The notes beneath the pieces were generated by a model. That model did no database searches. It saw only the letters and a list, made by a program, of their open reading frames with translations, and had not been told where the DNA came from. Of a DNA stretch of 64,000 nucleotides, positions 8,308 through 17,563 are shown in pieces; within the stretch, counting starts at the first letter, position 1, and each line of letters opens with the position of its first letter. The DNA comes from Corynebacterium aurimucosum (lineage in GTDB: Bacteria; Actinomycetota; Actinomycetes; Mycobacteriales; Mycobacteriaceae). The DNA is taken from positions 744,001 to 808,000 of the forward strand of contig NZ_CP047048.1 in the NCBI RefSeq assembly GCF_030408555.1. Reading direction: 5' to 3'. A program made the position numbers and the translations under genes.

Positions 8308-9314
8308 TTGGCGCTCCTTTGGCCCGTGCGGACGTGGAAGGTGCGGGTCTCGCCCGCGCCCAATTCAATAAGGGTACCGGCGGCGCGCGCGGCGTTGAAG
8401 CCTTCGGGGCGCGAGGTACCGGGCAGAACGAATGCGGCAACCTGCTGGTCCGCGTTGTGCAGGACCCAGCGGGTGGCCACCGGGAACTCGGCGGAGTCGA
8501 AGCGGGCGAAGTAGCCGCCCATGGTCACCTCGATGTCGCTGCCGAAACGCGGCAGGTCGTCGGCGAACCAGACGATTTCCGGGTCGTACCTATCTGGCTC
8601 CACCAGAGCCGGATAGGGCTTGCCGATGATCTCTGCGTTGAACGCGGTCCACTCCGGCGTCGGGGTGACGTGGGCGGGCACGGATTCGCGTAGGCGGAAG
8701 GCATCTGCAGGCAGGTTGCCGCCGAACTCGGCGCCTTCGACGTAGGCGTAGTTCATGTGGCACATGTACTGCAGCGGCATCGACTGGTAGGCGCTGTTGT
8801 TGGTGACCTTGAGGTCGATGTCGAACTCGGTCTCCCCGGTGCCCAGACGCACGGTCGGCACCGCGGTGTAGTGGTGACCGAAACCCTGGACGTAGGTGTA
8901 GGAGCCAGAGATGGCGACGGTGTTCGCGGTGACCTCGAGCCAGGCGGCATCGTAGGGCGCGCAAGGGAACTCGCCGTGCAGCGGGTGTGTGTCGTCTGGG
9001 GCTGGGCAGCCGGCGGCCAGCAGGCCGGAGTGGAAGGCGAAGCAGCCGTAGGTGTCTACGATGACATCGGCGGGCTTGGGCTCGGTGAACATGTTCTTCA
9101 TCGTCAGGGAGCGTCCGTCGAAGTTGGCCTCCCAGATGATCTGGCCCAGGAAGGGCAGGACTTCCACGAAGCCGCGGCTGTTGGTAATGCGGACGGCGTC
9201 CACACCGGATTTATAGGTCCACGCGGTGACGGTGAACTCTTCAGAGCTAAGCAGAGTGTGCTTGGTACCGAAGCCCTTGGCCAGCGGGATGTTGAAGATT
9301 GATACATCGGTCAT
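8304..9314 (-). CDS. deoX: DeoX-like DUF4432 protein (aldose-1-epimerase fold)
   Basis: A 336-residue cytoplasmic protein of the DUF4432 family, which has the galactose-mutarotase-type beta-sandwich. Recognisable blocks are NSRGFVEVLPFLGQIIWEANF, YGCFAFHSGLLAAGCPAPDD followed by THPLHGEFPCAPYD, and MPLQYMCHMNYAYVEGAEFG; the His residues of HPLHGE and HMNYAY are candidates for the sugar site. DeoX accompanies deoK/deoP in enterobacterial deoxyribose loci, where it is thought to act on the sugar anomer, but its reaction is not established. The start is 2 nt after the deoP stop, with an AAGGAGCGC ribosome site inside deoP. Confidence 0.82.
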   Translation of the reverse strand: MTDVSIFNIPLAKGFGTKHTLLSSEEFTVTAWTYKSGVDAVRITNSRGFVEVLPFLGQIIWEANFDGRSLTMKNMFTEPKPADVIVDTYGCFAFHSGLLAAGCPAPDDTHPLHGEFPCAPYDAAWLEVTANTVAISGSYTYVQGFGHHYTAVPTVRLGTGETEFDIDLKVTNNSAYQSMPLQYMCHMNYAYVEGAEFGGNLPADAFRLRESVPAHVTPTPEWTAFNAEIIGKPYPALVEPDRYDPEIVWFADDLPRFGSDIEVTMGGYFARFDSAEFPVATRWVLHNADQQVAAFVLPGTSRPEGFNAARAAGTLIELGAGETRTFHVRTGQRSAK

Positions 9315-9316
9315 GA

Positions 9317-10621
9317 TTAGCGCTCCTTGTAGAGGCGGAGGAAGTGCACGAGTACGGCGGCGAAGCAGAAGAGGCTCACGCCGAAGGCCAGCTGCATGGA
9401 GCCGGTCTTGTCAGAGACCAGTCCTTGGACCAGCGGCACCACGGCGCCGCCGATGATGGCCATGACGATGACGGCACCGCCGGTTTCGGTGTGGCGCTTG
9501 TCTTCGATGGCGTCCAGGGTGCGGGAGTAGATGGTGGCCCAGCAGGGACCGAACAGGCCGGAGGTAATGACGGCTGCCCACACGGCGGTGATGTTAGGCA
9601 CGAACATCACGTACAGCAGGGCCAGGCAGCCGAGGACGGAGTAGCCGATGAGGACGAGGTTCGGGTCAATCTTGGACATGAAGATGTTCGCGAGGAACTT
9701 GCCCAGGAAGAAGGCGATGAAGGAGAAGATCATGAACGTGGACGCAGATCGCTCGTTCAGATTGGAGTCCAGGTTCAGCGCTAGGCGGATGGTGAAGGAC
9801 CACACGGCGGTCTGCATGCCCACATAGAGGAACTGGGTGAGGATGCCGCGGCGGAACTTGGCGTTGCCAGCCAGGTAGGATAGGGTCTCGCCGATGGAGG
9901 CGGTAGCCTCATGGGTGGCGTCGCGCAGCGGCTTGCAATTCGGCATTTGGGTCAGTGCCACGACGATGAGCAGGGCCACGAGCACCATAATGATGTACTG
10001 GTACGGGCTCAGGGTGCGCTGCAGCATATCTTGCGCGAACGCGGTCTTCTCATACTCGGTCATGGTGGACATCTGGGTGTGCAGGGCGTCGCCCTCGGTG
10101 AAAACGAGGTACTTGCCCAGAAGGATGCCGAAGATAGACCCCAGCGGGTAGAAGGTCTGGGAGATGTTCAGGCGCAGCGTCGACGAGGACTGCGGGCCGA
10201 GCATCGTGGAGTAGGTGTTGCAGGAGGTCTCCAGGAAGGACAGGCCCACTGCGATGGCAAACAGGGCCACGAGGAACACACTGTAGGTGGCCATGTGGGA
10301 GGCCGGGAAGAACAGGGTGCAGCCCACGATGTAGAGGGCCAGGCCGATGAGGATGGAGAGTTTGTAGCTGTAGCTCTTAATTACGCGGGAGGCCGGGATC
10401 GCGATGAGGAAGTAGCCGCCGTAGAAGGCCGACTGCACGAAGGCGGACGCGAAGTCCGACAGGGTGAAGATGGACTTGAACTGCGTGATCAGGATGTCGT
10501 TGAGGGAAGCGGCGGCGCCCCACATCGGGAAGCAAATGGAGATGAGGATGAACTGGAACCAGGGAATGCGGTCCAGGTAGCCGTCCTTCTGCTGGACGGT
10601 TGGGTCCTTGATGAGCGTCAT
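9317..10621 (-). CDS. deoP: FucP-type MFS permease, probable deoxyribose transporter
   Basis: A 434-residue integral membrane protein with about 12 hydrophobic helices. The N-terminal region [21 protein letters not shown] and the block [15 protein letters not shown] are typical of the fucose/glucose:H+ symporter branch (FHS family) of the major facilitator superfamily. Gene order with deoC, deoX and deoK identifies it as the likely deoxyribose importer, although FucP relatives carry several sugars. The ATG overlaps the deoC stop by four bases (ATGA). It has no signal peptide, as expected for the family. Confidence 0.83.
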   Translation of the reverse strand: MTLIKDPTVQQKDGYLDRIPWFQFILISICFPMWGAAASLNDILITQFKSIFTLSDFASAFVQSAFYGGYFLIAIPASRVIKSYSYKLSILIGLALYIVGCTLFFPASHMATYSVFLVALFAIAVGLSFLETSCNTYSTMLGPQSSSTLRLNISQTFYPLGSIFGILLGKYLVFTEGDALHTQMSTMTEYEKTAFAQDMLQRTLSPYQYIIMVLVALLIVVALTQMPNCKPLRDATHEATASIGETLSYLAGNAKFRRGILTQFLYVGMQTAVWSFTIRLALNLDSNLNERSASTFMIFSFIAFFLGKFLANIFMSKIDPNLVLIGYSVLGCLALLYVMFVPNITAVWAAVITSGLFGPCWATIYSRTLDAIEDKRHTETGGAVIVMAIIGGAVVPLVQGLVSDKTGSMQLAFGVSLFCFAAVLVHFLRLYKER

Positions 10622-11256
10622 ACCAGGCTCACCCCATTCGACGTGCCGATGCGGGTGGCGCCCGCGGCGACCATAGCGGCCATGTCCTCGGCGGTGCGCA
10701 CGCCGCCGGAGGCCTTTACGCCGATCTCCGGGCCGACGACCTCGCGCATGAGGGCGACGTGCTCGATGGTGGCGCCGCCGGTGCCGAAGCCGGTGGAGGT
10801 CTTAACGAAGTCGGCGCCGGCGGCAACCGCGCGGGTCGATGCCTCCTTAATCTGCGCCGCATCGAGGTAGCAAGTTTCCAGGATGACCTTGACCAGGGAG
10901 CCCTCCGCGGCGTCGACAACTGCCTTGATGTCAGACTCCACGGCGTCCCAGTCCCCGTCAAGGGCGGCGCCGACGTTGATGACCATGTCGACTTCGCTCG
11001 CCCCCTTGGCGATGGCGTCGCGGGCCTCGAAAGCCTTGACCTCGGAGGTATTCGCGCCGAGCGGGAAGCCGATGACGGTGCAGACCTTCACCTCAGTGCC
11101 GGCGAGCTGCTCTGTGGCGCGGGCGACCCAGGTGGGGTTGACACAGACAGACGCGAAGCCGTGCTCCTTGGCCTCGGCGATGAGGGTGTCTATCTGCGTC
11201 GCCTGTGCGGTGGGCTTGAGGAGAGTGTGGTCAATTAGTTGTGCGTTGCGCATCAC
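10618..11256 (-). CDS. deoC: Deoxyribose-phosphate aldolase
   Basis: A 212-residue class I aldolase cleaving 2-deoxyribose-5-phosphate to glyceraldehyde-3-phosphate and acetaldehyde. The Schiff-base lysine lies in [16 protein letters not shown]. Other family blocks are DHTLLKPTA at the N-terminus, [32 protein letters not shown] and VKASGGVRT. It is the first structural gene of the operon. The start has AAAGG 7 nt upstream, and the 71-bp gap to the regulator holds the promoter (a TTGACA lies at 11314-11319 on the minus strand). Confidence 0.95.
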   Translation of the reverse strand: MMRNAQLIDHTLLKPTAQATQIDTLIAEAKEHGFASVCVNPTWVARATEQLAGTEVKVCTVIGFPLGANTSEVKAFEARDAIAKGASEVDMVINVGAALDGDWDAVESDIKAVVDAAEGSLVKVILETCYLDAAQIKEASTRAVAAGADFVKTSTGFGTGGATIEHVALMREVVGPEIGVKASGGVRTAEDMAAMVAAGATRIGTSNGVSLV

Positions 11257-11325
11257 AAACCTTTCTGTCGGTGGGGTGAATTACTTTCATCATCCTCCAT
11301 CGGCAGAACATTTGTCAATCGCTTT

Positions 11326-11350
11326 TGTTACATACGTGCCAAAAGTAACA
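11326..11350. promoter_or_regulatory. Candidate operator upstream of deoC
   Basis: Inverted repeat with perfect 6-bp arms, TGTTAC / GTAACA, separated by 13 bp, overlapping the stop codon of the regulator gene and lying just upstream of the TTGACA of the deoC promoter. The position suits a SorC-type regulator, but there is no second copy in the window to support it. Confidence 0.4.
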
Positions 11351-12275
11351 CTTTATCGGCGGTGGCTTGGTCGATGACCAGGTGCGTCACGTACCCCTCG
11401 CGTAGCGCCACCAGGATGGCCTCCGCTTTTTCCAATCCGCCTGCCACCAGCAGACGAACCGGCCGCGACTTCAAATCCTGCAGGCCTATTCCCACCGTGC
11501 GTGCGTCTATGTCCGGCACGCATACCTGGCCCGACCTGTCCACCCAGCGCGAACAAATGTCACCCACCGCCGTTGACAGAATTCGTTCCCGGTCTGAGTC
11601 GGAAAAATATCCCAGCTGGAACAGCATGGACTCCGGCCGAGCCGCGCCAACGGTGAACACTACGACATCGGCAAGCGCGCCCCGCTCCATCACGCCCGCG
11701 ATGTGCGGCTCGTCCTCCACCAGGCGCTTGACCTCTGCGCTGCGGAACACCGCCGGCAGCGGCAGCAGTCGCGCGTGCGCGTGGAACGCCCGGCAAAACA
11801 AATCAATGGTCTCGAAGTCATTCGTCGCCCGCTCCGAGTGGCTCATCCCGCCTTTCAGCTGCACAATCTCCACCCCATGCACATTCTGCACCTCAAGGTG
11901 GCGCGCGATGGCATACATTGTGTTACCCCAGCTCACGCCCACACTGTCGCCGTCCTTGACCAGGCCCTGCAGCACTTGCGCTCCCAGCCGGCCCAGGGAA
12001 TCCACCAACTCACCGCCGTTGCCGCCTGGCCCCGGCGCCACCTGCACCGCGCTCAGCCCGAAGGCCTCCATGAGCTGCGCCCCCACCGTGGACCCACTCT
12101 CCCGCGGGTCCGCAATCGTGATGCGTACAAACCCCTTTTCCCGCGCAGTAGCCAACAGCTTCGAGACCGTGGGGCGCGATACCCCCAGCTCCTTCGCCAC
12201 CTCCGATTGCGACTTATCGGACAGGTAGTACAGCTTCGCAGCATCGATTGCCTGAAAATCCCGAGCTTCCATCAT
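11328..12275 (-). CDS. SorC/DeoR-type sugar-binding transcriptional regulator
   Basis: A 315-residue regulator: an N-terminal helix-turn-helix (KSQSEVAKELGVSRPTVSKLLATAREKGFVRI) followed by a SorC-type sugar-phosphate-binding domain (GDSVGVSWGNTMYAIARHL, GGMSHSERATNDFE, and the closing LLVAGGLEKAEAILVALREGYVTHLVID). It most likely responds to deoxyribose-5-phosphate and controls the adjacent deo genes, as the family typically does. Start: two consecutive ATGs (12275 and 12272) follow GAAAGAAGG; I use the first. The frame is open a further 71 codons upstream, but that part is low in coding character and would overrun the ribosome site. Confidence 0.85.
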   Translation of the reverse strand: MMEARDFQAIDAAKLYYLSDKSQSEVAKELGVSRPTVSKLLATAREKGFVRITIADPRESGSTVGAQLMEAFGLSAVQVAPGPGGNGGELVDSLGRLGAQVLQGLVKDGDSVGVSWGNTMYAIARHLEVQNVHGVEIVQLKGGMSHSERATNDFETIDLFCRAFHAHARLLPLPAVFRSAEVKRLVEDEPHIAGVMERGALADVVVFTVGAARPESMLFQLGYFSDSDRERILSTAVGDICSRWVDRSGQVCVPDIDARTVGIGLQDLKSRPVRLLVAGGLEKAEAILVALREGYVTHLVIDQATADKVLLLARM

Positions 12276-12572
12276 CCTTCTTTCATACACGCGGATCCCA
12301 GTGCCCTCTTCCGTAGCGCCACGAGCCCCGCTTGAACGACTCAATTCTAGGTCCGTTGGCCGATGCCGCGCAGGCGGCTTAGTGGGCTGAATCGACAAAG
12401 CCTCCCACCTTGTCCCGCCGGGCCGCATGCATCCCATCGTGAGGCAAATCATGGCCAAGCAATTGGCCGATCCTCGACCAAAGTGCACAAGACCTAATAT
12501 TGCCCACCATTGTGGGTTTGGGGGAGAGCCGCGGGCCTTTGTAGAGAGTTGCGAACCGGGGAAGTTTTGGCT

Positions 12573-13595
12573 TTAGGCCCAATCGACGTTGGTGCGCAGG
12601 GAAGCCAGCAGGTTGCGAACCGCATCACGGCGGCGTGCAGAAGCTGTCCCTTCCTCTATGCTGAGGTCCAACCCGCATTCGGGGTCCGCGGGTGGCCCGG
12701 CATGCGTGCAGCCACGCGGGCAATCCTCAATCGCTTCGGCAAGATCATCGAAGACCTCAATGACGTTTTCCGCATCAATGTGGGCTAGGCCGAAGGAGCG
12801 GATGCCTGGGGTATCAATGATCCACCCGCCATGCGGGGTGCTTCCTTCCGCCGGCAGTCGCAGCGCCACCGACTGCGTCGATGTATGGCGGCCTTTGCCC
12901 ACGGCGGAGACTTCGCCGGTTTCGCGGTTGGCATCCGGGACGAGCCGGTTGACCAAGGTTGATTTACCCACACCGGAGTGGCCGATGAGGGCCGTGACAT
13001 GTCCATCAATTGTGGCACAGACCTGCTCCAGTCCATCGTCCACGCCAGCTTCCACCACGGTGACATCCAAGTCCGCAAACTCTTGGGCGAACGGAGTGGG
13101 ATCGGTGAGGTCGGTCTTCGTCAGGCACAGGACCGGCTGGATATTGCCGGCGAAGGCCGCGATGAGGGCACGCTCCACGAATCCGGAGCGCGGCGGTGGA
13201 TCCGCCACAGCACTCACGATCAGCAGGCGGTCCGCATTCGCCACCACGATTCGCTCATAAGCGTCTGTGTCATCCGCGGTGCGCCGAAGGACGGAAGTGC
13301 GCTCCTCTAGTTTCACGATGCGCGCGAGGGTGTCCTTCTTACCAGAAGTATCGCCCACGACGCCGACCCGATCACCGACCTCGACGGGCGTGCGGCCCAT
13401 CTCGCGGGCGCGCATAGCGGTGACGACTGGGCCATCACTATCAAGGGCAACTCCCCAGCGCCCGCGGTCCTTGGTGATGACCATGCCGAACTTGGCATCC
13501 TTGTGCTTCGGACGGTCCTTCGTGCGGGGGCGCGACCCTTTGCCCGGCCGGATACGGACATCAGATTCGTCGTAGCTGCTCGCGCGCCTAGCCAT
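12573..13595 (-). CDS. rsgA: Ribosome small subunit-dependent GTPase RsgA
   Basis: A 340-residue circularly permuted GTPase that checks late 30S assembly. An N-terminal OB-fold domain is followed by G4 (LCLTKTDL), G1 ([14 protein letters not shown]) and G3 ([10 protein letters not shown]), in the permuted order characteristic of RsgA. The C-terminal zinc knuckle is CPRGCTH with a later Cys (PECGL). The basic N-terminal tail ([12 protein letters not shown]) would suit rRNA contact. Its start overlaps the end of aroA by 8 bp, so the two are cotranscribed. The 297 bp between its stop and the deo regulator start hold no gene. Confidence 0.96.
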   Translation of the reverse strand: MARRASSYDESDVRIRPGKGSRPRTKDRPKHKDAKFGMVITKDRGRWGVALDSDGPVVTAMRAREMGRTPVEVGDRVGVVGDTSGKKDTLARIVKLEERTSVLRRTADDTDAYERIVVANADRLLIVSAVADPPPRSGFVERALIAAFAGNIQPVLCLTKTDLTDPTPFAQEFADLDVTVVEAGVDDGLEQVCATIDGHVTALIGHSGVGKSTLVNRLVPDANRETGEVSAVGKGRHTSTQSVALRLPAEGSTPHGGWIIDTPGIRSFGLAHIDAENVIEVFDDLAEAIEDCPRGCTHAGPPADPECGLDLSIEEGTASARRRDAVRNLLASLRTNVDWA

Positions 13596-14871
13596 GGATC
13601 ATGGCCTCCCACATCTTGGCGAAGCCGGGCAGAGTCTTGGACGTGGTATCGATGTCCTCGACCTCGATACCGTCGACTGCCAGGCCAATGATGGCGCCAG
13701 CGGTGGCCATGCGGTGGTCGGCGTAGGAGTGCCACTGGCCGCCGTGGAGTGGGGCAGGGGTGATGCGGAGGCCGTCGTCAAGCTCAGTGACGTTGCCGCC
13801 CAAGCCGTTAATCTCTGTAGCGAGGGCCGCCAGACGGTCCGTTTCATGGCCGCGCAGGTGCGCGATGCCGGTCAGGGTTGACGGCGTTGAGGCCAGAGCA
13901 CACAGCGCGGCTACGGTCGGGGTGAGCTCGCCGATATCTCCCATATCGAGATCGATGCCGCGCAGGCATGCTAGACCCTCCTGTGGGCCAGTGACCTGCA
14001 GGTAGGGATCTCGGTGAGGTGCCTGCGGGACGTACTCAACCTGTGCCCCCATGTGCTCCAGGATGCCGCGGAAAGCATCACCTGGTTGGGTCGTTTCCTC
14101 CGGCCAATTCAGAATGTTCACGCTGCCGCCGGCGACTGTCGCTGCAGCCAGGAAGGGCGTGGCGTTAGAGAGATCTGGTTCGATGTACCACTCGCGTCCC
14201 TCAATCTCTCCAGGCCGCACGACCCAATTATCCTCGCCCGCGAGCACATGCACGCCGGCCTCACGCAGCATACTAACGGTCATGAGAATATGTGGTTGGG
14301 AAGGGACGGTGCCGCCTTCGTGGCGCACGCTGATACCGTTGCGGTAGCGCGCCCCGGCCAGGAGCAAGCCGGAGACGAACTGGGAAGAAGCGGAGGCATC
14401 AATGGTGACTTCGGCGCCCTCCGGAATGCCATGGGGCGTGATGCTAAGTGGCAGGCTATCGCCTTCGATGTCGACGCCCAACTCACGCAAGGCCATGGTC
14501 ATCGTGGACATGGGGCGCTTGCGGGCATAAGGGTCACCGTCGATGACAACGGGCCCATCGGCCAGCGCTGCCACCGGAGGCAAGAAGCGCATGATCGTGC
14601 CAGCCAGGCCACAATCGACGGTCGCGCCATGCAGCGTCCCCGGGCTCACGCGCAGGTGCGGTCCCCACTCGGAGATACCTACGCCCATGGCCTTCAAAGC
14701 TTCTTTCATCAGGTCAGTATCGCGGGAGACCAGCGGGTTGTAGATGATAGAAGGTGAGTCGGCCAACGCAGCGAGGATGAGGGCGCGGTTGGTCATCGAC
14801 TTTGACCCGGGAACTTCCTGAGTCCAGGACAACGGGCCGGCGGGTTGGGGAGCACACCAGAAAGCAGACAT
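13588..14871 (-). CDS. aroA: 3-phosphoshikimate 1-carboxyvinyltransferase (EPSP synthase)
   Basis: Sixth step of the shikimate pathway: shikimate-3-phosphate plus PEP to EPSP. Motifs are [18 protein letters not shown] near the N-terminus, [36 protein letters not shown], and [17 protein letters not shown] near the C-terminus. I start it at 14871 ([16 protein letters not shown]), which gives 427 residues, the usual length. A TATTAT box lies exactly 7 nt upstream of this ATG, consistent with leaderless transcription. In-frame ATGs at 14880 and further upstream would invade the divergent gene and have no ribosome site. Confidence 0.93.
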   Translation of the reverse strand: MSAFWCAPQPAGPLSWTQEVPGSKSMTNRALILAALADSPSIIYNPLVSRDTDLMKEALKAMGVGISEWGPHLRVSPGTLHGATVDCGLAGTIMRFLPPVAALADGPVVIDGDPYARKRPMSTMTMALRELGVDIEGDSLPLSITPHGIPEGAEVTIDASASSQFVSGLLLAGARYRNGISVRHEGGTVPSQPHILMTVSMLREAGVHVLAGEDNWVVRPGEIEGREWYIEPDLSNATPFLAAATVAGGSVNILNWPEETTQPGDAFRGILEHMGAQVEYVPQAPHRDPYLQVTGPQEGLACLRGIDLDMGDIGELTPTVAALCALASTPSTLTGIAHLRGHETDRLAALATEINGLGGNVTELDDGLRITPAPLHGGQWHSYADHRMATAGAIIGLAVDGIEVEDIDTTSKTLPGFAKMWEAMIHG

Positions 14872-14877
14872 GTAGTC

Positions 14878-14884
14878 CATAATA
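14878..14884. promoter_or_regulatory. Shared symmetric -10 element between aroA and the SRAP gene
   Basis: The heptamer CATAATA reads CATAAT on the plus strand and TATTAT on the minus strand, each 5 of 6 matches to the -10 consensus, overlapping by 5 bp. Each is followed by exactly 7 nt and then an ATG (14891 plus, 14871 minus), as expected for a pair of leaderless divergent transcripts. Confidence 0.5.
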
Positions 14885-14890
14885 AAGGGC

Positions 14891-15553
14891 ATGTGCGGAA
14901 GATTTGTTCTGTTCACCGAGTCCCTACTGGAGGAAGTCGTAGCGTGGGAATCCATTACGGAAGTTCATGCGCCGGAAGGCCTGCCGCCGGCACGCTATAA
15001 CATTGCTCCAACCCAGCCCATCGCCATCGTGCGGGTTGCGGAGGAGACCGCCCGTGTGGAGCCAGCGCGCTGGGGGCTTATCCCGCACTGGAAGAAGGAC
15101 CTCGACGGCCCGCCGCTGTTTAATGCCCGCGCGGAGACTGTGGCGCAGAAACCTTCCTTCCGGGATGCCTTCAAAGCACAGCGCTGCGTTATCCCGCTGG
15201 ATGGTTACTACGAGTGGAAAGCCGGTGGGGATAAGAAGGCCAAGAAGCAGCCCTATTATGTGACCGGGCCCGATGGCCTGCTGTGGGCGGCTGGTTTGTG
15301 GGCCACGGGGTTGGAGAGGCTCTCGGCCACGATGGTGACCACGGATGCCACGGAAGAGATGGCGTGGCTGCACCACCGCTTGCCCAAGTTTCTAACTGCA
15401 GATGAAATCGCGCCCTGGCTGGCGGGGGAGGCGCTGCTGGAGCCGAGCTCTGTGCGCGGCTTTCAGGCACGCCCGGCCGACCCCGCAGTGGGCAACGTGC
15501 GCAACGACTACGCAGAGCTTATCGACGAACCACCGGCCACCACCTTGTTCTAG
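14891..15553 (+). CDS. SOS-response-associated peptidase (SRAP/HMCES, YedK-like)
   Basis: A 220-residue SRAP-domain protein. Known members crosslink through Cys2 to abasic sites in single-stranded DNA and protect them. Here the N-terminus is MCGRF, with the required Cys2 right after Met. Other active-site blocks are [57 protein letters not shown] and the late [24 protein letters not shown] segment ([18 protein letters not shown]). The start cannot move because Cys2 must follow Met1. It is divergent from aroA with only a shared -10 box between them. Confidence 0.93.
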   Translation: MCGRFVLFTESLLEEVVAWESITEVHAPEGLPPARYNIAPTQPIAIVRVAEETARVEPARWGLIPHWKKDLDGPPLFNARAETVAQKPSFRDAFKAQRCVIPLDGYYEWKAGGDKKAKKQPYYVTGPDGLLWAAGLWATGLERLSATMVTTDATEEMAWLHHRLPKFLTADEIAPWLAGEALLEPSSVRGFQARPADPAVGNVRNDYAELIDEPPATTLF

Positions 15554-15563
15554 TGCGCGAGAG

Positions 15564-16067
15564 CTAGTCGGCGAGCACGTCGGCGAAGGAGAGCTCCAGC
15601 ACGCGGGGGAGATCTTTCGGATTCATCTCAATGTCGAGGCCACGCTTGCCGCCGGAGAAGAAGATGGTATCGAAGAGCAGCGCGGTCGCGTCAACGACAG
15701 TGGGCAGGACGTGTTTGTGCCCTAACGGGGAGATGCCGCCGGGGATGTAGCCGGAGGACTTGGAGGCGTCGGCAGGCGCGGCCATTGTGGCCTTGGACGC
15801 ACCGAAAGCTGCGGCGGCCTTCTTGAGACTGAGCTGGTGTGTGACCGGAAGGACGCAGACGGCGAGTTGGCGTTTGGGGCCTTTGCCGGCGCTCAGATCA
15901 ATGACGAGGGTTTTGAAGATACGCTCAGGAGTAACGTCGAGGGCCGCAGCGGCTGCCTCGCCGAAGTTTTCGCGACCGCCATCAAAGGTGGAGACGTGGT
16001 GGTCAATACCTGCCTCTTCGAGGAGTTTGAGAGCGGGGGTAGCGGCACGCGGGGTCTTCTTGGACAT
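15564..16067 (-). CDS. ybaK: YbaK/EbsC-type Cys-tRNA(Pro) deacylase
   Basis: A 167-residue trans-editing factor that hydrolyses mischarged Cys-tRNA(Pro). Typical sequence: TPALKLLEEAGIDHHVSTFD, ERIFKTLVIDL, CVLPVTHQLSLKKAAAAFGA (the conserved Lys of the deacylase site lies here), GYIPGGISPLGHKHVLPTVVD. I start at MSKKTPR (16067); the open frame extends 15 codons further into the sigH promoter region. It is convergent with the SRAP gene and divergent from sigH. Confidence 0.87.
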   Translation of the reverse strand: MSKKTPRAATPALKLLEEAGIDHHVSTFDGGRENFGEAAAAALDVTPERIFKTLVIDLSAGKGPKRQLAVCVLPVTHQLSLKKAAAAFGASKATMAAPADASKSSGYIPGGISPLGHKHVLPTVVDATALLFDTIFFSGGKRGLDIEMNPKDLPRVLELSFADVLAD

Positions 16068-16104
16068 ATAAACCACCCTAGTCCTGAGCGCTAGGATGGT
16101 CGGT

Positions 16105-16710
16105 ATGGCCACAGAAACGACGAGCGAGACGCTTCAGAAACAGCGGTTGTTTGAGGAGCAAGCCTTGCCCTTGCTGGACCAGCTTTACGGCGGAGCGATG
16201 CGTCTGACGCGCAACCCGCAAGACGCGGAGGATTTGATCCAAGAGACCTACCTCAAGGCCTTTAGCAACTTCGATTCCTTCAAACAGGGGACGAACTTGA
16301 AGGCGTGGCTGTACCGCATCATGACGAATACCTACATCAACTCCTACCGGAAGGCCAAGCGCCGCCCAGTGGAATCCTCAGCGGACGAGCTTAGTGACTT
16401 TCAGCTGTATACCACGTCCGGACATGACTCCACGGGCCTGGAATCAGCGGAGGTCGAAGCGCTCAAGCAGATGCCGGATTCGGAGATTTCCGAGGCCATG
16501 AATGACCTGCCGGAGGATTACCGCATGGTGGTGTACTACTCGGATGTGGTGGGTTTGGCCTATAAGGAAATCGCAGAAGTGATGGGCACTCCGTTGGGGA
16601 CGGTCATGAGCCGCCTCCACCGCGGAAGAAAATTGCTTCGTGCAGCGTTGAAGGACGTAGCACGAGACAAAGGCATTGGTCGCAACCACCCAGAGATGGA
16701 GGAGAAGTAA
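16105..16710 (+). CDS. sigH: ECF sigma factor SigH
   Basis: A 201-residue group IV sigma factor, the actinobacterial redox/heat-stress sigma. Region 2 includes [20 protein letters not shown] and [19 protein letters not shown]; region 4 includes [20 protein letters not shown] and [27 protein letters not shown]. The start at 16105 has AGGA 8 nt upstream; an ATG three codons earlier is an alternative. The stop overlaps the start of its anti-sigma factor (TAATG), the classical sigH-rshA arrangement. No clear SigH-type promoter (GGAAT ... GTT) was found in the short upstream gap. Confidence 0.95.
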   Translation: MATETTSETLQKQRLFEEQALPLLDQLYGGAMRLTRNPQDAEDLIQETYLKAFSNFDSFKQGTNLKAWLYRIMTNTYINSYRKAKRRPVESSADELSDFQLYTTSGHDSTGLESAEVEALKQMPDSEISEAMNDLPEDYRMVVYYSDVVGLAYKEIAEVMGTPLGTVMSRLHRGRKLLRAALKDVARDKGIGRNHPEMEEK

Positions 16711-16982
16711 TGGAACGCGCAACAGGACGCAATTGCGGTGCGTGTAACTCTCCGGAGGTTGAAGCGCTCTTTCGGGAGCTATTCGATGAATCAACGAGCT
16801 ATGCGCGAGCACTGGAAATCCGCGAGCACCTCGCGCAGTGCGATGCCTGTCAGCAGCGCGTCGAGAGCGAGGAAGTAGTCCGCGCACTCGTGCGCAAATG
16901 CTGTGGGGGACAGGTCGCACCTCAGTCACTGCGCCAGCGCATCAGCGTGCAGATTACGCGGACTGAGATTACCTGGGGATAG
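16710..16982 (+). CDS. rshA: Zinc-associated anti-sigma factor RshA
   Basis: A 90-residue partner of SigH. It carries the ZAS motif H40-x3-C44-x2-C47 (REHLAQCDACQQR) plus two N-terminal cysteines (NCGAC, residues 9 and 12). In this family, disulfide formation or phosphorylation releases the sigma factor. A late CC pair (KCCGG) is also seen. Translation is coupled to sigH through the TAATG overlap. It is followed by a bidirectional terminator. Confidence 0.93.
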   Translation: MERATGRNCGACNSPEVEALFRELFDESTSYARALEIREHLAQCDACQQRVESEEVVRALVRKCCGGQVAPQSLRQRISVQITRTEITWG

Positions 16983-17019
16983 GGCCTCGAGCGCCTAAAA
17001 CCGGCTCAGGATATGCAAA

Positions 17020-17066
17020 AGGGCTCGTTCCCTCCCTCGATTCGTGAGGGGAAGAAACGAGCCCTA
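17020..17066. terminator. Bidirectional terminator between rshA and bL37
   Basis: A 9-bp stem AGGGCTCGTT / AACGAGCCCT encloses a second small stem (CCCTC / GAGGG). A-rich and T-containing flanks on both sides suit termination of the converging rshA and bL37 transcripts. Confidence 0.75.
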
Positions 17067-17077
17067 AATTACTGACG

Positions 17078-17152
17078 TTATGCGCCAGGACGCTTGCCGT
17101 GGTTAGCGGGCTTCTTACGGCGATCCTTGCGCTTGCGGCCACGCTTGCTCAT
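17078..17152 (-). CDS. Ribosomal protein bL37 (24 residues)
   Basis: A 75-nt gene too short for routine calling. The product begins MSKRGRKRKDRRKK and ends ANHGKRPGA, with 13 of 24 residues Lys or Arg. It closely matches the actinobacterial large-subunit protein bL37 (MAKRGRKKRDRK...ANHGKRP in mycobacteria). An AGAAGGAG ribosome site lies 6 nt before the ATG on the minus strand, one of the strongest in the window. The position beside rshA and whiB1 is conserved in Actinobacteria. Confidence 0.9.
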   Translation of the reverse strand: MSKRGRKRKDRRKKPANHGKRPGA

Positions 17153-17247
17153 CGTATGCTCCTTCTGTTAAAGGGAAATGAACTTATTCAACTGTAGCGG
17201 CAGGGTATGCCGAGGTGTTAATCGGGGGTGCGCCTACTGCGGGTTTC

Positions 17248-17505
17248 TTAAGCGGAAACGCGGGCGCGAGCGCGGCTGCGGTTACGGCGCTTGATAGCGC
17301 GGCGCTCCTCCTCAGAGAGGCCGCCCCACACGCCGGCATCCTGGCCGGACTCGAGGGCCCACTTGAGGCAAGAGGAAGCGACCGGGCAGCGGTTGCAGAC
17401 CAGCTTGGCCTTAGCGATCTGGGTGAGTGCAGGGCCGGAATTACCGACAGGGAAGAAGAGCTCCGGGTCTTCGTCGCGGCAAACAGCTTCGTGGCGCCAA
17501 TCCAT
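17248..17505 (-). CDS. whiB1: WhiB1 (WhcE-like) iron-sulfur transcription factor
   Basis: An 85-residue Wbl protein. The four [4Fe-4S] ligands are Cys9, Cys37, Cys40 and Cys46 (AVCRDED, LVCNRCPVASSCL). The GVWGG turn is at residues 59-63 and the tail is basic (RRAIKRRNRSRARARV) for DNA contact. In mycobacteria WhiB1 is essential, NO-sensitive and partners SigA; the C. glutamicum homologue at this position is called WhcE. An AGGAG ribosome site precedes the ATG. The upstream region is long and rich in repeats, see 17564 and 17681. Confidence 0.94.
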   Translation of the reverse strand: MDWRHEAVCRDEDPELFFPVGNSGPALTQIAKAKLVCNRCPVASSCLKWALESGQDAGVWGGLSEEERRAIKRRNRSRARARVSA

Positions 17506-17563
17506 GATTGATATCTCCTAACAAATTTTTGACAGCAGTAGATGAAAGCAGGCGCACCGAGGG

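Noticed and set aside
9911..10870. 319-codon plus-strand frame opposite deoP and deoC
   Set aside because: Antisense to both genes, Gly/Arg/Glu-rich shadow composition.
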